Assembly: GCF_021538895.1 (NCBI RefSeq)
Contig: NZ_JADDRL010000006.1
Span: forward strand, 89,263-153,262
Direction: 5' to 3'
Source: Streptomyces olivochromogenes
GTDB taxonomy: Bacteria; Actinomycetota; Actinomycetes; Streptomycetales; Streptomycetaceae
Length of the DNA stretch: 64,000 nucleotides
In this document: piece after piece, positions 44,086 through 52,356 of the stretch
Layout of the letters: every line of letters starts with the position of its first letter
Position numbering within the stretch: the stretch's first letter is position 1
The notes under the pieces: model-generated
What the model saw: the letters and a program-made list of their open reading frames with translations, nothing else
Told to the model about the DNA's origin: nothing
Database searches by the model: none
Position numbers and translations under genes: made by a program

Positions 44086-44218
44086 CGCACGGGTGCCCCG
44101 GGCGGAGCCGGTTCATGCCTCCCCGAAACAGATTTTTCTAAAAGACGGCGAACCGGGGCCGGAAACAGTCGCCTTGGGCCACCAGTGCCCCCGGCCGATC
44201 AGCCGACGGCACGGGTGC

Positions 44219-44662
44219 TCAGTCGGCCGGTTCGAGGACGAAGAGCGGGATCTCCCGGGCGGTCTTCTGCTGGTAGTCCGCGTACGGCGGGAACGCGGCC
44301 ACCGCCCGCTCCCACCACTGGGCCTTCTCCTCGCCTGTGACCTCACGGGCCGTCATCTCCCGCTTGACCATCCCGTCCTGCAGCTCCACACGGGGGTGGG
44401 ACTTGACGTTGAAGTACCAGACGGGATGCTTGGGCGCGCCGCCGAGCGAGGCGACCGCGGCGTAGCGTCCGTCGTGCTCCACCCGCATCAGGGGTGTCTT
44501 GCGGATCTTGCCGCTCCTGGCACCCAGGGTCGTCAGCAGGATCACGGGCATCCCCGTGTCCATCAGCGTCGTTCCCTTGGTGCCGCCGGAGCTCTCGTAC
44601 AACTCGACCTGTTCGCGCACCCATTGCGTCGGGCTGGGCTCGTACTCGCCCTGAAGAGGCAT
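44219..44662 (-). CDS. Deazaflavin (F420)-dependent nitroreductase family protein
   Basis: 147 residues. Split-barrel fold of the Ddn/F420H2-dependent quinone reductase family: [49 protein letters not shown] and [19 protein letters not shown]. Uses reduced F420 to reduce quinones or nitro compounds, probably for redox protection. Transcribed toward the CDF gene from the other strand. A gap of 133 bp between them holds no gene. Confidence 0.9.
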   Translation of the reverse strand: MPLQGEYEPSPTQWVREQVELYESSGGTKGTTLMDTGMPVILLTTLGARSGKIRKTPLMRVEHDGRYAAVASLGGAPKHPVWYFNVKSHPRVELQDGMVKREMTAREVTGEEKAQWWERAVAAFPPYADYQQKTAREIPLFVLEPAD

Positions 44663-44753
44663 CAGGCTCGTCCCCTCATCGGTCCTACGGATTGCTGGCA
44701 GCCTGCTTCAACACCGGCCGCTGCCCGGATCTTCCACCCCGAGGTCCGTCCGG

Positions 44754-45386
44754 TCACGCGTGCCACACCGCCATCCGTACCGCCAGAGCCATGATCACGC
44801 CACTCGACAGCAGCGCCGTCAGCAGCCGCCCCCGGTGCCCCGTCAGCGCGCGGCCGAGCAGCGCGCCGCCCGTGGCGAGCAGCAACTGCCAGCTCGCGGA
44901 GGCCGCGAACGCCGCCAGGACGAAGACGCCCTGCTCCAGGGGGCGTACGGCGTCCGCCGTACGGGTGCCGAGGACCAGCGCGGCGAAATAGATCACGGTC
45001 GCGGGGTTGAGCAGGGTGATCCCGAGCAGTCCGAGATACGCCCGTGCCGCGCCGGGAACCGGCCGCTCGGGCCGGGTGGTGAGCCGGTGCTCGCGGTGGT
45101 GCCGCAGCGCCACGGCCGCGCCACGCACCGCGAGCGCGGCGAGCACCAGGGCCGAGGCCCAGCGCAGCGGACCGAGGACCGGGCGCAGCGCCGCCGCGAC
45201 GGCGGCGCCGCCGACCGTGGCGACCAGGGCGTAGAGCCCGTCGGCGGTCGCTACGCCGAGCGCGGCGCAGGCGCCGGTGCGCAGGGAGGTACGAGCGGTG
45301 AGGGAGACCAGATAGGTCGCGACCGCGCCGACCGGTACGGCGATGCCGAAGCCGGCGAGCAGGCCCGCGACGAGCGCGGCGCTCAC
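44754..45386 (-). CDS. LysE/RhtB family exporter
   Basis: 210 residues, about six hydrophobic helices. Opens MSAALVAGLLAGFGIAVPVGAVATYLV, the LysE/RhtB amphipathic start with the conserved PVGAV, then GITLLNPATVIYFAALV matching the family's LNPK-like motif. It exports amino acids or small metabolites. Monocistronic. Confidence 0.87.
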   Translation of the reverse strand: MSAALVAGLLAGFGIAVPVGAVATYLVSLTARTSLRTGACAALGVATADGLYALVATVGGAAVAAALRPVLGPLRWASALVLAALAVRGAAVALRHHREHRLTTRPERPVPGAARAYLGLLGITLLNPATVIYFAALVLGTRTADAVRPLEQGVFVLAAFAASASWQLLLATGGALLGRALTGHRGRLLTALLSSGVIMALAVRMAVWHA

Positions 45387-45615
45387 GAGCGCGCGGGCTC
45401 GGGCCTCCGGGGACGGCCGGGCTGCTGCTGGACCCGCACCGGCAGGACGGCGGCGGAGGTCGGCGGCAGGAAGGCGTCAGTCGTGAACATGCGCAGATCC
45501 TGCGGCCCCCGCCCCGGCCCCGGCAAGCGAATTTCGGCGCGGAAACTACGCTGGAAGCGTGCGGTCCGGCCAGATCCACCGCGTCACCGATGTGGCCGAA
45601 CTTGTCGTGGCCGTA

Positions 45616-45634
45616 TAGATGCCTGGGGCATCTA
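45616..45634. promoter_or_regulatory. 19-bp palindrome upstream of the CYP105-ferredoxin operon
   Basis: TAGATGCCTGGGGCATCTA: 8-bp perfect arms around a 3-bp centre, 42 bp before the P450 start. This is where a repressor would block the promoter. The regulator is not evident in the neighbourhood. The 290-bp gap 45387-45676 holds no convincing gene. Confidence 0.65.
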
Positions 45635-45676
45635 ATGAAGATCGCCACGACGCACTCCTCGTCTGCGAGGTGCTCC

Positions 45677-46906
45677 ATGACGGAACTGACGGAATCCACC
45701 GATCGGGCGCGTACGGACGAGCCCGTCGCCTTCCCCCAGGACCGCAGCTGCCCCTACCACCCGCCCACCGGCTACGACGCGCTGCGCGAACGGCGCCCGC
45801 TGGCCCCGATCACCCTCTTCGACGGCAGCCCCGCCTGGCTGGTCACCGGCCATGCCGCCGCCCGGGCGCTGCTGTCCGACGCACGCCTGTCGACCGACCG
45901 CACCCGCCCGGGCTTCCCCGCGCCCACGGCCCGGTTCGCGGCGGTCCGCGACCGTCGGATCGCCCTGCTGGGCGTCGACGACCCGCGGCACCGCACCCAG
46001 CGCCGGATGATGGTCCCCTCCTTCACCCTCAAGCGCGCCTCCGAACTGCGGCCCGCCATCCAGGGCATCGTCGACGGACGGCTCGACGCGATGATCGCGC
46101 AGGGGCCGCCCGCCGAGCTGGTGAGCGCCTTCGCGCTGCCCGTGCCGTCCAGGGTGATCTGCGCGCTGCTCGGCGTGCCGTACGCCGACCACGAGTTCTT
46201 CGAGGCGCAGTCGCGCCGGCTGCTGCGCGGCCCGGAGCCGGCCGACTCACTGAAGGCGCGCGAGCGGCTGGAGACGTATCTGGGCGGGCTGCTCGACCGC
46301 AAGCGGGCGCAGCGCGAGCCCGGCGACGGAATCCTCGACGAACTCGTCCACCAGCGCTGGCGCGAAGGCGAGACGGACCGCGCCGAACTGGTCTCGCTGG
46401 CGGTGATCCTGCTGGTCGCGGGCCATGAGACGACCGCCAACATGATCTCCCTCGGTACCTACACACTGCTCCGGCACCCCGAGCGGCTGGCCGAGCTGCG
46501 CGCCGATCCCACGCTGCTGCCCGCCGCCGTCGAGGAGCTGATGCGGATGCTGTCGATCGCGGACGGGCTGCTGCGGATGGCCACCGAGGACATCGAGGTG
46601 GACGGCACCACGATCCGCGCGGGGGAAGGCGTCCTGTTCGCCACCTCGGTGATCAACCGCGACGCGTCCGTCTACCCCGAGCCCGACATGCTGGACTGGC
46701 ACCGTCCGGCGCGCCATCACGTCGCGTTCGGCTTCGGTATCCACCAGTGCCTGGGCCAGAACCTGGCCCGCGCCGAGATGGAGATCGCCCTGGGCACCCT
46801 CTTCCACCGGCTGCCCGGACTTCGCCTCGCCGCCCCGCCGGAGGAGATTCCCTTCAAACCGGGCGACACGATCCAGGGGATGCTGGAACTCCCCGTGAGC
46901 TGGTAA
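45677..46906 (+). CDS. Cytochrome P450, CYP105-like
   Basis: 409 residues from ATG at MTELTEST. I-helix LVAGHETTANMI, ExxR EELMR, heme loop FGFGIHQCLGQN with Cys358. The PxRRMMVPSFTLKRASELRP segment and FPQDRSCPYHPPTGYD start are typical of CYP105. These soluble Class I P450s hydroxylate macrolides, vitamin D or xenobiotics (SuaC/SubC are the prototypes). A 3Fe-4S ferredoxin gene follows after 12 bp, the usual redox partner. The operon is preceded by a 19-bp palindrome. Confidence 0.93.
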   Translation: MTELTESTDRARTDEPVAFPQDRSCPYHPPTGYDALRERRPLAPITLFDGSPAWLVTGHAAARALLSDARLSTDRTRPGFPAPTARFAAVRDRRIALLGVDDPRHRTQRRMMVPSFTLKRASELRPAIQGIVDGRLDAMIAQGPPAELVSAFALPVPSRVICALLGVPYADHEFFEAQSRRLLRGPEPADSLKARERLETYLGGLLDRKRAQREPGDGILDELVHQRWREGETDRAELVSLAVILLVAGHETTANMISLGTYTLLRHPERLAELRADPTLLPAAVEELMRMLSIADGLLRMATEDIEVDGTTIRAGEGVLFATSVINRDASVYPEPDMLDWHRPARHHVAFGFGIHQCLGQNLARAEMEIALGTLFHRLPGLRLAAPPEEIPFKPGDTIQGMLELPVSW

Positions 46907-46918
46907 GAGGCTCCTGCC

Positions 46919-47143
46919 ATGCACATCGAAGAGGCTCCCGCCCTGCGCATCGACATCGACCGGGACGTCTGTATCGGGGCGGGCCAGTGCGCCCTGACCG
47001 CCCCGCGCGTCTTCACCCAGGACGACGACGGCTTCAGCATGCTGCTGCCCGGCCGTGAGGACGGCGGCGGCGACCCGATGGTGCGGCAGGCGGCCCGCGC
47101 CTGCCCGGTCGGCGCGATCACGGTCACCGAAGCGGCCCGCTGA
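46919..47143 (+). CDS. [3Fe-4S] ferredoxin, redox partner of the P450
   Basis: 74 residues. Cys18-x5-Cys24 and Cys62-Pro (RDVCIGAGQC, ARACPVGAIT) are the three ligands of a [3Fe-4S] cluster, as in SuaB/SubB ferredoxins encoded beside CYP105 genes. It shuttles electrons from a reductase, not encoded here, to the P450 directly upstream. Confidence 0.93.
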   Translation: MHIEEAPALRIDIDRDVCIGAGQCALTAPRVFTQDDDGFSMLLPGREDGGGDPMVRQAARACPVGAITVTEAAR

Positions 47144-47362
47144 CCTCAGCCGGCGGCCGCCGGCGGGAACAGCTGCCCGGCCGGCGGGGGGCAGCCCGGT
47201 GTCGGCCACGAGCACCGCGAGGTGGTCCCGGAACGCCCGCTTGCGCGCGCGTACTTGGGCCACCACACGGTCGAAGACGGCCGGGATCCGCTCCCGCGGG
47301 TCCTCGTGGCCCGCCCCGAGGCCGAGCGCGGACCGTTCTTCCCGCTTGAGTAGGGTGCCCGG

Positions 47363-47899
47363 ATGACCGAACAGGCCGGGAAGCCCTTCCTCTACGTCGT
47401 CGTCTGCGCGGCCGGTGTCGCCGCGGGCGTCAGCAAGCTGGTCACCGCGGCCCAGGAACGGGACTGGGAGGTCGGGGTCCTGGCCACACCGGTCTCCCTC
47501 GGCGGGTTCTTCGACACGGCCGCGGTCGAGGCGCAGACCGGCCGCCCCGTCCGCTCGGCCTGGCGCACCCCCGCCGAACCGCGTCCCTTCCCGGCGCCGG
47601 ACGCAGTGGTCGTCGCGCCCGCCACCTTCAACACCGTCAACAAGTGGGCGGCCGGCATCGCCGACACCCTCGCCCTCGGCACCCTGTGCGAGGCCGCGGG
47701 GCTGGGCGTGCCGATCGCCGTCCTGCCCTGTGTGGCGGACGCGCTGGCCGCCCATCCCGCCTACCAGGGCAGCCTGCTGCGCCTGCGCGGGATGGGCGTC
47801 CGGTTCGGCGCCCCCTTCTCGGGCGAGCCCGACGCGTCGGGCCGACGGCCGGAGTTCCCCTGGGAACACGCCCTGGACCTGCTGGACGAGGCCCGGTGA
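47363..47899 (+). CDS. Flavoprotein (HFCD/PPC decarboxylase-like)
   Basis: 178 residues, ATG start. Rossmann-like flavoprotein family including phosphopantothenoylcysteine decarboxylase: FLYVVVCAAGVAAGVSKLV and VVVAPATFNTVNKWAAGIADTLAL (PASxNT-like FMN motif). The canonical catalytic residues for PPC decarboxylation are not clearly present, so another oxidative decarboxylation is possible. It lies 219 bp downstream of the ferredoxin, a stretch without a convincing gene. Confidence 0.85.
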   Translation: MTEQAGKPFLYVVVCAAGVAAGVSKLVTAAQERDWEVGVLATPVSLGGFFDTAAVEAQTGRPVRSAWRTPAEPRPFPAPDAVVVAPATFNTVNKWAAGIADTLALGTLCEAAGLGVPIAVLPCVADALAAHPAYQGSLLRLRGMGVRFGAPFSGEPDASGRRPEFPWEHALDLLDEAR

Positions 47900-47927
47900 C
47901 GACGGGTCGGCGGTCCGGCTGGCCCGC

Positions 47928-48803
47928 TCACCCCACCTTGCGCACGTAGCCGCTGCTGCCCGGCGTCGACACCGCGCGGTCCCGGCGCACGATGCTCAGC
48001 CGGCCACCGAAGCCGTCGACGGCCTTGCGCAGCCCCTTGTCCGTGTACTCGACGACGACGACCCGGTCGTGGAACGCCTTCGCGTACGCGCCGCACTCGT
48101 CGAACTCCGCGCACTCCTCGGCCACCGCGAAGTCGAGCCCGGCCCGCGCGCGCCGCCCGAGCAGTTCCGCGGTGTTCTTCTGACCGATCGCCAGGTGCCG
48201 GGCGTGGGCGCGCCGGGAGAGCAGGGCCATGAACGCCACCGCGTCGTCGGCGGTCAGCAGGTCGTGCGAGCGGCTGTAACTGTCGTAGTTGTCCGGCTCG
48301 ACGGCGTCGTAGCCCTTGTCCGCGCAGCCTTCGATCCAGCGGTCGACCCGCCGCGCGACGCGCTCCCGCTTGGCCGGGGTGCCGATGTCGAGCAGCGGTT
48401 CGTCCCAGTTCTCGTCGATGACCACCTTGCCGTCGGCGTCGCGCAGCAGCAGGTCGGCGGGCCAGGAACGGCGCTCCTCCGGCTGGGCCTGGAAGGCGTT
48501 CACGTAGCAGATGTTGTACAGGCCGGGCGCCGGGGACGAGGACCGGTCGCGGCTGACGACACGGACGCCGGCCGGCGGGGGATAGGCGCCGCCGATCTGG
48601 TAGTCGAAACCGGCGTGCGGCGGTGGCAGCCGCACGCTCGTCGGGGGCGCGGCGGCCGCGGACCGGGACGGCCGCGGCGAGGCCGTGTTCTCGGCGTCGT
48701 CGGTCCCGCACCCGGCCGACCCGGCGGCCAGTGCGAGGGCGAGCAGGACGGCGCCTGCGGCCGTCCCGGGACTTCCGACGCGGGTAACACCCCTGGTGGG
48801 CAT
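47928..48803 (-). CDS. GH114 lipoprotein (endo-alpha-1,4-polygalactosaminidase-like)
   Basis: 291 residues with an N-terminal hydrophobic leader ending in a lipobox (AAGSAGC). A TIM-barrel GH114 domain follows: FDYQIGGAY, PGLYNICYVNAFQA, LLDIGTPAKRERVARRVDRWIEGC, GYDAVEPDNYDSY and FAVAEECAEF, the last two giving candidate catalytic acids. The family cleaves galactosamine-containing polysaccharides such as fungal galactosaminogalactan. Anchored outside the membrane. Confidence 0.88.
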   Translation of the reverse strand: MPTRGVTRVGSPGTAAGAVLLALALAAGSAGCGTDDAENTASPRPSRSAAAAPPTSVRLPPPHAGFDYQIGGAYPPPAGVRVVSRDRSSSPAPGLYNICYVNAFQAQPEERRSWPADLLLRDADGKVVIDENWDEPLLDIGTPAKRERVARRVDRWIEGCADKGYDAVEPDNYDSYSRSHDLLTADDAVAFMALLSRRAHARHLAIGQKNTAELLGRRARAGLDFAVAEECAEFDECGAYAKAFHDRVVVVEYTDKGLRKAVDGFGGRLSIVRRDRAVSTPGSSGYVRKVG

Positions 48804-49035
48804 GTCCGCTCCATCAAGCGCGAGTACGACCCCGCCTCGGACCGACGCGGCGGTCCTGGCGACTCGGGCCGGGCTGGGACGGTGTCCGTACCGGCTGGGC
48901 GCACCTCTCGGTGCCGCGCGGTGCGCGCCGACACTCCGAAAGATCCAAGCGCCCGCGCACTGTCACCGTCAAGTCGGGCCGTACGGCGTCGTACGCTCGC
49001 CAGTGGTAACCGACCCGAAGGCAGGAGCAGCAACG

Positions 49036-50004
49036 ATGCAGTACGTGAAGCTCGGTTCGACGGGCCTGGACGTGTCGCGGATCTGTCTGGGCTGCATGAC
49101 CTACGGCGTGCCCGACCGCGGCGTCCACGAGTGGACCCTCGACGAGGAGGCGTCACGTCCGCTGATCCGGCAGGCGCTGGACGCGGGCATCAACTTCTTC
49201 GACACCGCCAACATCTACTCCGACGGGACCAGTGAGGAGATCGTCGGCAAGGCGCTGTGGGACTTCGCCGACCGCGACGAGATCGTGCTCGCCACCAAGG
49301 TGCACGGCCGGATGCGGCCCGGGCCCAACGGGGGCGGCCTTTCCCGCAAGGTGATCATGACGGAGATCGACCACAGCCTGCGCCGCCTCGGCACCGACTA
49401 CGTCGACCTCTACCAGATCCACCGCTACGACCACGCCACCCCGGTCGAGGAGACGATGGAGGCGCTGCACGACCTGGTCCGGGCGGGCAAGGTGCGCTAC
49501 ATCGGGGCGAGTTCGATGTACGCCTGGGAGTTCTCCAAGGCGCAGTACACGGCCGACCTGAACGGCTGGACCAGGTTCGTCTCCATGCAGAACCACTACA
49601 ACCTCCTCTACCGCGAGGAGGAGCGGGAGATGCTGCCGCTCTGCGCGGACCAGGGCGTCGGCGTGCTGCCCTGGAGCCCGCTCGCCCGCGGCCGGCTCAC
49701 CCGTGACTGGGGCACCGTCACCGAGCGCAGCTCCAGCGACAACTTCGGCAACCGCCTGTACCTGGAGAGCGACCGTTCGATCGTCGAGGCCGTGACCCGG
49801 ATCGCCGGCGACCGGGGCGTCCCGCGCGCCCGGGTCGCCCTCGCCTGGCTGCTGCACCAGGACACCGTGGCGGCACCCATCGTCGGCGCGGCCAGGCCGC
49901 AGCACATCGAGGACGCGGTGGCCGCCGTCGAACTGGAGCTGAGCGAGAAGGAGATCGAGGAGCTGGAGCAGCCCTACACCCCGCGCGAGATCAGCGGCCA
50001 CTGA
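49036..50004 (+). CDS. Aldo/keto reductase
   Basis: 322 residues from ATG with AGGAG eight bases upstream; a longer frame has no ribosome site. Catalytic tetrad features: FFDTANIYSDG (Asp, Tyr), VLATKV (Lys) and LYQIHRYDHATP (His). The NADPH-binding end is VAAPIVGAARPQHIEDAV. Opening YVKLGSTGLDVSRICLGCMTYG. Broad NADPH-dependent carbonyl reductase. Converges on the phytanoyl-CoA dioxygenase gene. Confidence 0.92.
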   Translation: MQYVKLGSTGLDVSRICLGCMTYGVPDRGVHEWTLDEEASRPLIRQALDAGINFFDTANIYSDGTSEEIVGKALWDFADRDEIVLATKVHGRMRPGPNGGGLSRKVIMTEIDHSLRRLGTDYVDLYQIHRYDHATPVEETMEALHDLVRAGKVRYIGASSMYAWEFSKAQYTADLNGWTRFVSMQNHYNLLYREEEREMLPLCADQGVGVLPWSPLARGRLTRDWGTVTERSSSDNFGNRLYLESDRSIVEAVTRIAGDRGVPRARVALAWLLHQDTVAAPIVGAARPQHIEDAVAAVELELSEKEIEELEQPYTPREISGH

Positions 50005-50014
50005 CGGTCAGTGG
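49998..50014. terminator. Bidirectional terminator spanning two convergent stop codons
   Basis: CCACTGA (49998-50004) and TCAGTGG (50008-50014) form a 7-bp stem with a 3-nt loop. The stem contains the stop codons of the aldo/keto reductase (plus) and the dioxygenase (minus). Short, so moderately supported. Confidence 0.45.
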
Positions 50015-50829
50015 GGTCCGTGCGGCGCGAACTCGGTGCCGCACGGACCGGCGCCCTCGCTCTTCGGCAGCGGAACCCGCTCGCCCGCCATGGACAGCGT
50101 CCGGTAGTGGTCGCCGATCCGCTCCGTGGAACGGCCCACGTAATGGCCGATGAACGAGCGGCGAAAGCGGTCGGCCGTACGGTTGGGCCCCGAACCGTGC
50201 ACCAGGCTGCCGTTGAAGAACAGGACGTCACCCGGTGCCATGTCCACCGGTACGGCGCTCAGACCGGGCGGCGGCGGGACGTACTCCCGGGCGAACGACA
50301 GCTCCGCGTCGGCCTCCTCGGGGCAGAAGACGTCCATGAGGTGCGTCCCGGGGACGACTTGGAGCCCGCCGTTTTCCCGGTCGATCACCTCGCAGGCCAC
50401 CCAGGCGGCCACGCACGTGCCCGGCTCCACCCGCAGATAGAAGTTGTCCTGGTGCAGCGCCTGGCCGCGCGCGCCCGGCGGCTTGAAGTAGAACATGCTC
50501 TGCGCGGCCAGCGGCTCCTCCCCGAGCAGGGCCTCCAGCACCGTGCGCAGCCGCGGGTCCAGCAGGACGTCCCGGGCCGGCGCGCTGATCTCGTGCGGGT
50601 GCATCACCCGTGGATGGGTGAGCAGCGGATCGGCCGGAGCGCCGCCTCGGGGCGCGCGGGGCTCGAAGTGCCCGGGCACGGGACCGGCCGCGTGCAGCGC
50701 CGCGAACTCGGCGCACAGCCGGTCGATCTCGGCGCGCCCGAACAGCGCGCGTACGACGGCGAATCCCGCCTCCTCGAACCGGCGCCGTACCTCCGCGAGG
50801 GCGGCCCCGCCGCTGTCCGTGACCGTCAT
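50008..50829 (-). CDS. Phytanoyl-CoA dioxygenase (PhyH) family protein
   Basis: 273 residues. Fe(II)/2-oxoglutarate oxygenase facial triad: HQD (His126, Asp128) and distal His211 (LVHGSGPNRTADRFRRSF), with Arg222 or a neighbour for 2-oxoglutarate. ENGGLQVVPGTH is typical. Bacterial PhyH proteins hydroxylate diverse small molecules such as ectoine or antibiotic intermediates. Divergent from a (broken) AraC gene, with a transposon-like element in the shared promoter region. Confidence 0.9.
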   Translation of the reverse strand: MTVTDSGGAALAEVRRRFEEAGFAVVRALFGRAEIDRLCAEFAALHAAGPVPGHFEPRAPRGGAPADPLLTHPRVMHPHEISAPARDVLLDPRLRTVLEALLGEEPLAAQSMFYFKPPGARGQALHQDNFYLRVEPGTCVAAWVACEVIDRENGGLQVVPGTHLMDVFCPEEADAELSFAREYVPPPPGLSAVPVDMAPGDVLFFNGSLVHGSGPNRTADRFRRSFIGHYVGRSTERIGDHYRTLSMAGERVPLPKSEGAGPCGTEFAPHGPH

Positions 50830-50868
50830 CCGCGCACTCCTCGCCTCCGGTGACCCAGGCCCGTCACG

Positions 50869-51103
50869 CTAGGTCCTGTCGTCAAATTCCCGTCTGCCCC
50901 GCGACGCCATGCACGCTCCCCCAAGCTCTTCGAGCAGGGGGGACCCCCACTCGCCGCACCGGGCCCGACCCAAGTACGTCCAGTACGAGGGACGAGGCCC
51001 GGCACTCCCCCAGCCTTCGGCCGGGGGGACCCCCAGAGCACGCACCTGACGCCGCAGGGCCCGCGCTTCGGGCGGACGACGGGAGTTTGACGACAGGACC
51101 TAG
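50869..51103. mobile_element. MITE-like element with 22-bp terminal inverted repeats and CTAG duplication
   Basis: Left end GTCCTGTCGTCAAATTCCC and right end GGGAGTTTGACGACAGGAC are inverted copies (21 of 22 bp of each arm match). Each is flanked by CTAG (50869-50872 and 51100-51103), consistent with a 4-bp target duplication. The 235-bp element encodes no protein. Its interior holds two C-run/G-run stem-loops (around 50928-50951 and 51006-51031, CCCCCAG...CGGGGGGACCCCC). It lies in the divergent promoter region of the PhyH and AraC genes, starting 39 bp upstream of the PhyH start. Confidence 0.85.
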
Positions 51104-51130
51104 ACCGACGCCCGCGCCCGGAGGATGCCC

Positions 51131-52037
51131 ATGACACCTGAGGCCCTGCCCGAGACTGCCGCCGCGGCCGCCGCCCCCTCCCCGCCGCCGGGCGTGGTGG
51201 TCGTCGGGCACTTCGACCGCACGCCCGGCTACGGCGTCAACCGGCCCGGCGGCGCCGACAGTTGGCTGTTCACCTGGACCACGGGCGGGCGCGGCCAGGT
51301 CCGCCAGGGCGGCGCCGGAGCCGGCCCCGGCGCCGGTGACCTGGTGGTGCTCGCCCCCGGCGTCCCGCACCGCTACGCGGTCGGGCCGGGAGCCCGGCAC
51401 TGGCGGTTCTGGTGGGCGCACTGCGCCACGCGGCCGGGCTGGGCGGCCTGGCTGCGCCCGTTCGCCGTCGACGACGGGCTGTACGTCGTCCCGCGCGTCC
51501 CCGCCGGCCTGCGCGGCCGGGTCGAGGCGGCGTTCCGGCGGATGCTCGCCGACGCGCGCTGGACCGGCACCGGCGCGCCGCCCGCCCCCGAGCCTCCGGG
51601 CGACGACCCGGTCGCCGTCGCGCACGGAAGCGCGGCACGCGAGCTGGCCCTGTGCGCGCTGGAGGAGGTCGTCCTGCTCGCGGCCGCCGGCGCCCGGTAG
51701 CCGGCATCGGCGCCCCGGCGTCGACGAGCGGGTGCTCCGCGCGCAGGAGTTGATCGCCGCCGACCCGGGCGCCCCGCACACCGTCCGCTCGCTCGCCGAG
51801 GGCGCCGCGCTGTCGCCCTCCCGGTTCGCGCACCTGTTCACCGCGCAGACCGGCCGGTCGCCGATGCGCGCGCTGCGCGAGGCCCGGCTGCTTCATGCCG
51901 CCCGGCTGCTGGAGGGCTGCGACCTGACCGTCGAACGGGTGGCCGCGGCCTCCGGATTTCCCAGCCCCTTCCACTTCCACCGGGTGTTCCGTGAACGGTT
52001 CGGGCTGCCGCCGGGGGCGTATCGATCGCGCAAATGA
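51131..52037 (+). pseudogene. AraC family regulator split by a +1 frameshift
   Basis: The N-terminal part (ATG 51131 with GGAGG six bases upstream) encodes a cupin-like sensor region (SWLFTWTTGGRGQVR, GDLVVLAPGVPHRYAVG) and ends at TAG 51698-51700. The AraC-type double HTH continues in another frame from about 51696 to 52037 (TVRSLAEGAALSPSRFAHLF; RVAAASGFPSPFHFHRVFRERFG). Removing one base in CCCGG at about 51693-51697 joins the parts into a normal 302-residue AraC protein (AAAGARSRHRRPGVDERV). Either a real inactivating mutation or a sequencing error in a GC run. Intact, it would likely activate the divergent PhyH gene. Confidence 0.8.
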
Positions 52038-52356
52038 CCAAGCGTTTTGCGGCGATGGCGGGGTCCGGCGGGGATCGACTGACATTTCGTCAATAGCACA
52101 GCGTGGCCGAGTAATAGCAAAACCGGTTGTGATCTCTTGTTCCGGCGTGCCGGATTGTGCGAAGGTGTGCGCTGTCGGCGCGCGGACCATTACTTTTTCC
52201 TGCGCGCACGCGGCCGCTCCGATGAACCTCTCGGGCTTCAAAAGAGCTGCCGAAGGGGACGTTCGAGCTGCCGAACCTTGTACGGGCCGGATCGATCCGG
52301 CCCTCTGTTTATTGGTATGGACTAGATACTGTGTTGCGTCTCGGAGGAATGCAGCC
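52038..52356 (+). other. Intergenic region upstream of the lectin-sigma gene
   Basis: 319 bp without a gene, noticeably richer in A/T than its surroundings (for example around 52080-52130 and 52300-52330), as expected for a promoter region. It contains the palindrome listed separately. No sigma-specific promoter could be assigned with confidence. Confidence 0.5.
52284..52303. terminator. 20-bp perfect palindrome, terminator or operator
   Basis: GGGCCGGATCGATCCGGCCC is fully symmetrical and folds as an 8-bp stem with a TCGA loop, followed by TCTGTTTATTGG. It could end the AraC transcript or act as an attenuator/operator 53 bp before the lectin-sigma start codon. Confidence 0.5.

Noticed and set aside
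44130..44146. T-run (GATTTTTCTAAAAG) as an intrinsic terminator
   Set aside because: The flanking CCGGTTC/GAACCGG arms are 35 nt apart and the T-run lies in the loop, not after the stem.
45559..45618. Short GTG reading frame (VRSGQIHRVTDVAELVVAV) ending in the palindrome before the CYP105 gene
   Set aside because: 19 codons, weak ribosome site and no known leader peptide pattern; cannot be supported as a gene.
47144..47362. Possible gene remnant on the minus strand encoding a stretch such as RIPAVFDRVVAQVRARKRAF
   Set aside because: No start with ribosome site, no family match I can name, and the frame runs on antisense to the CYP105 gene as GC bias predicts.
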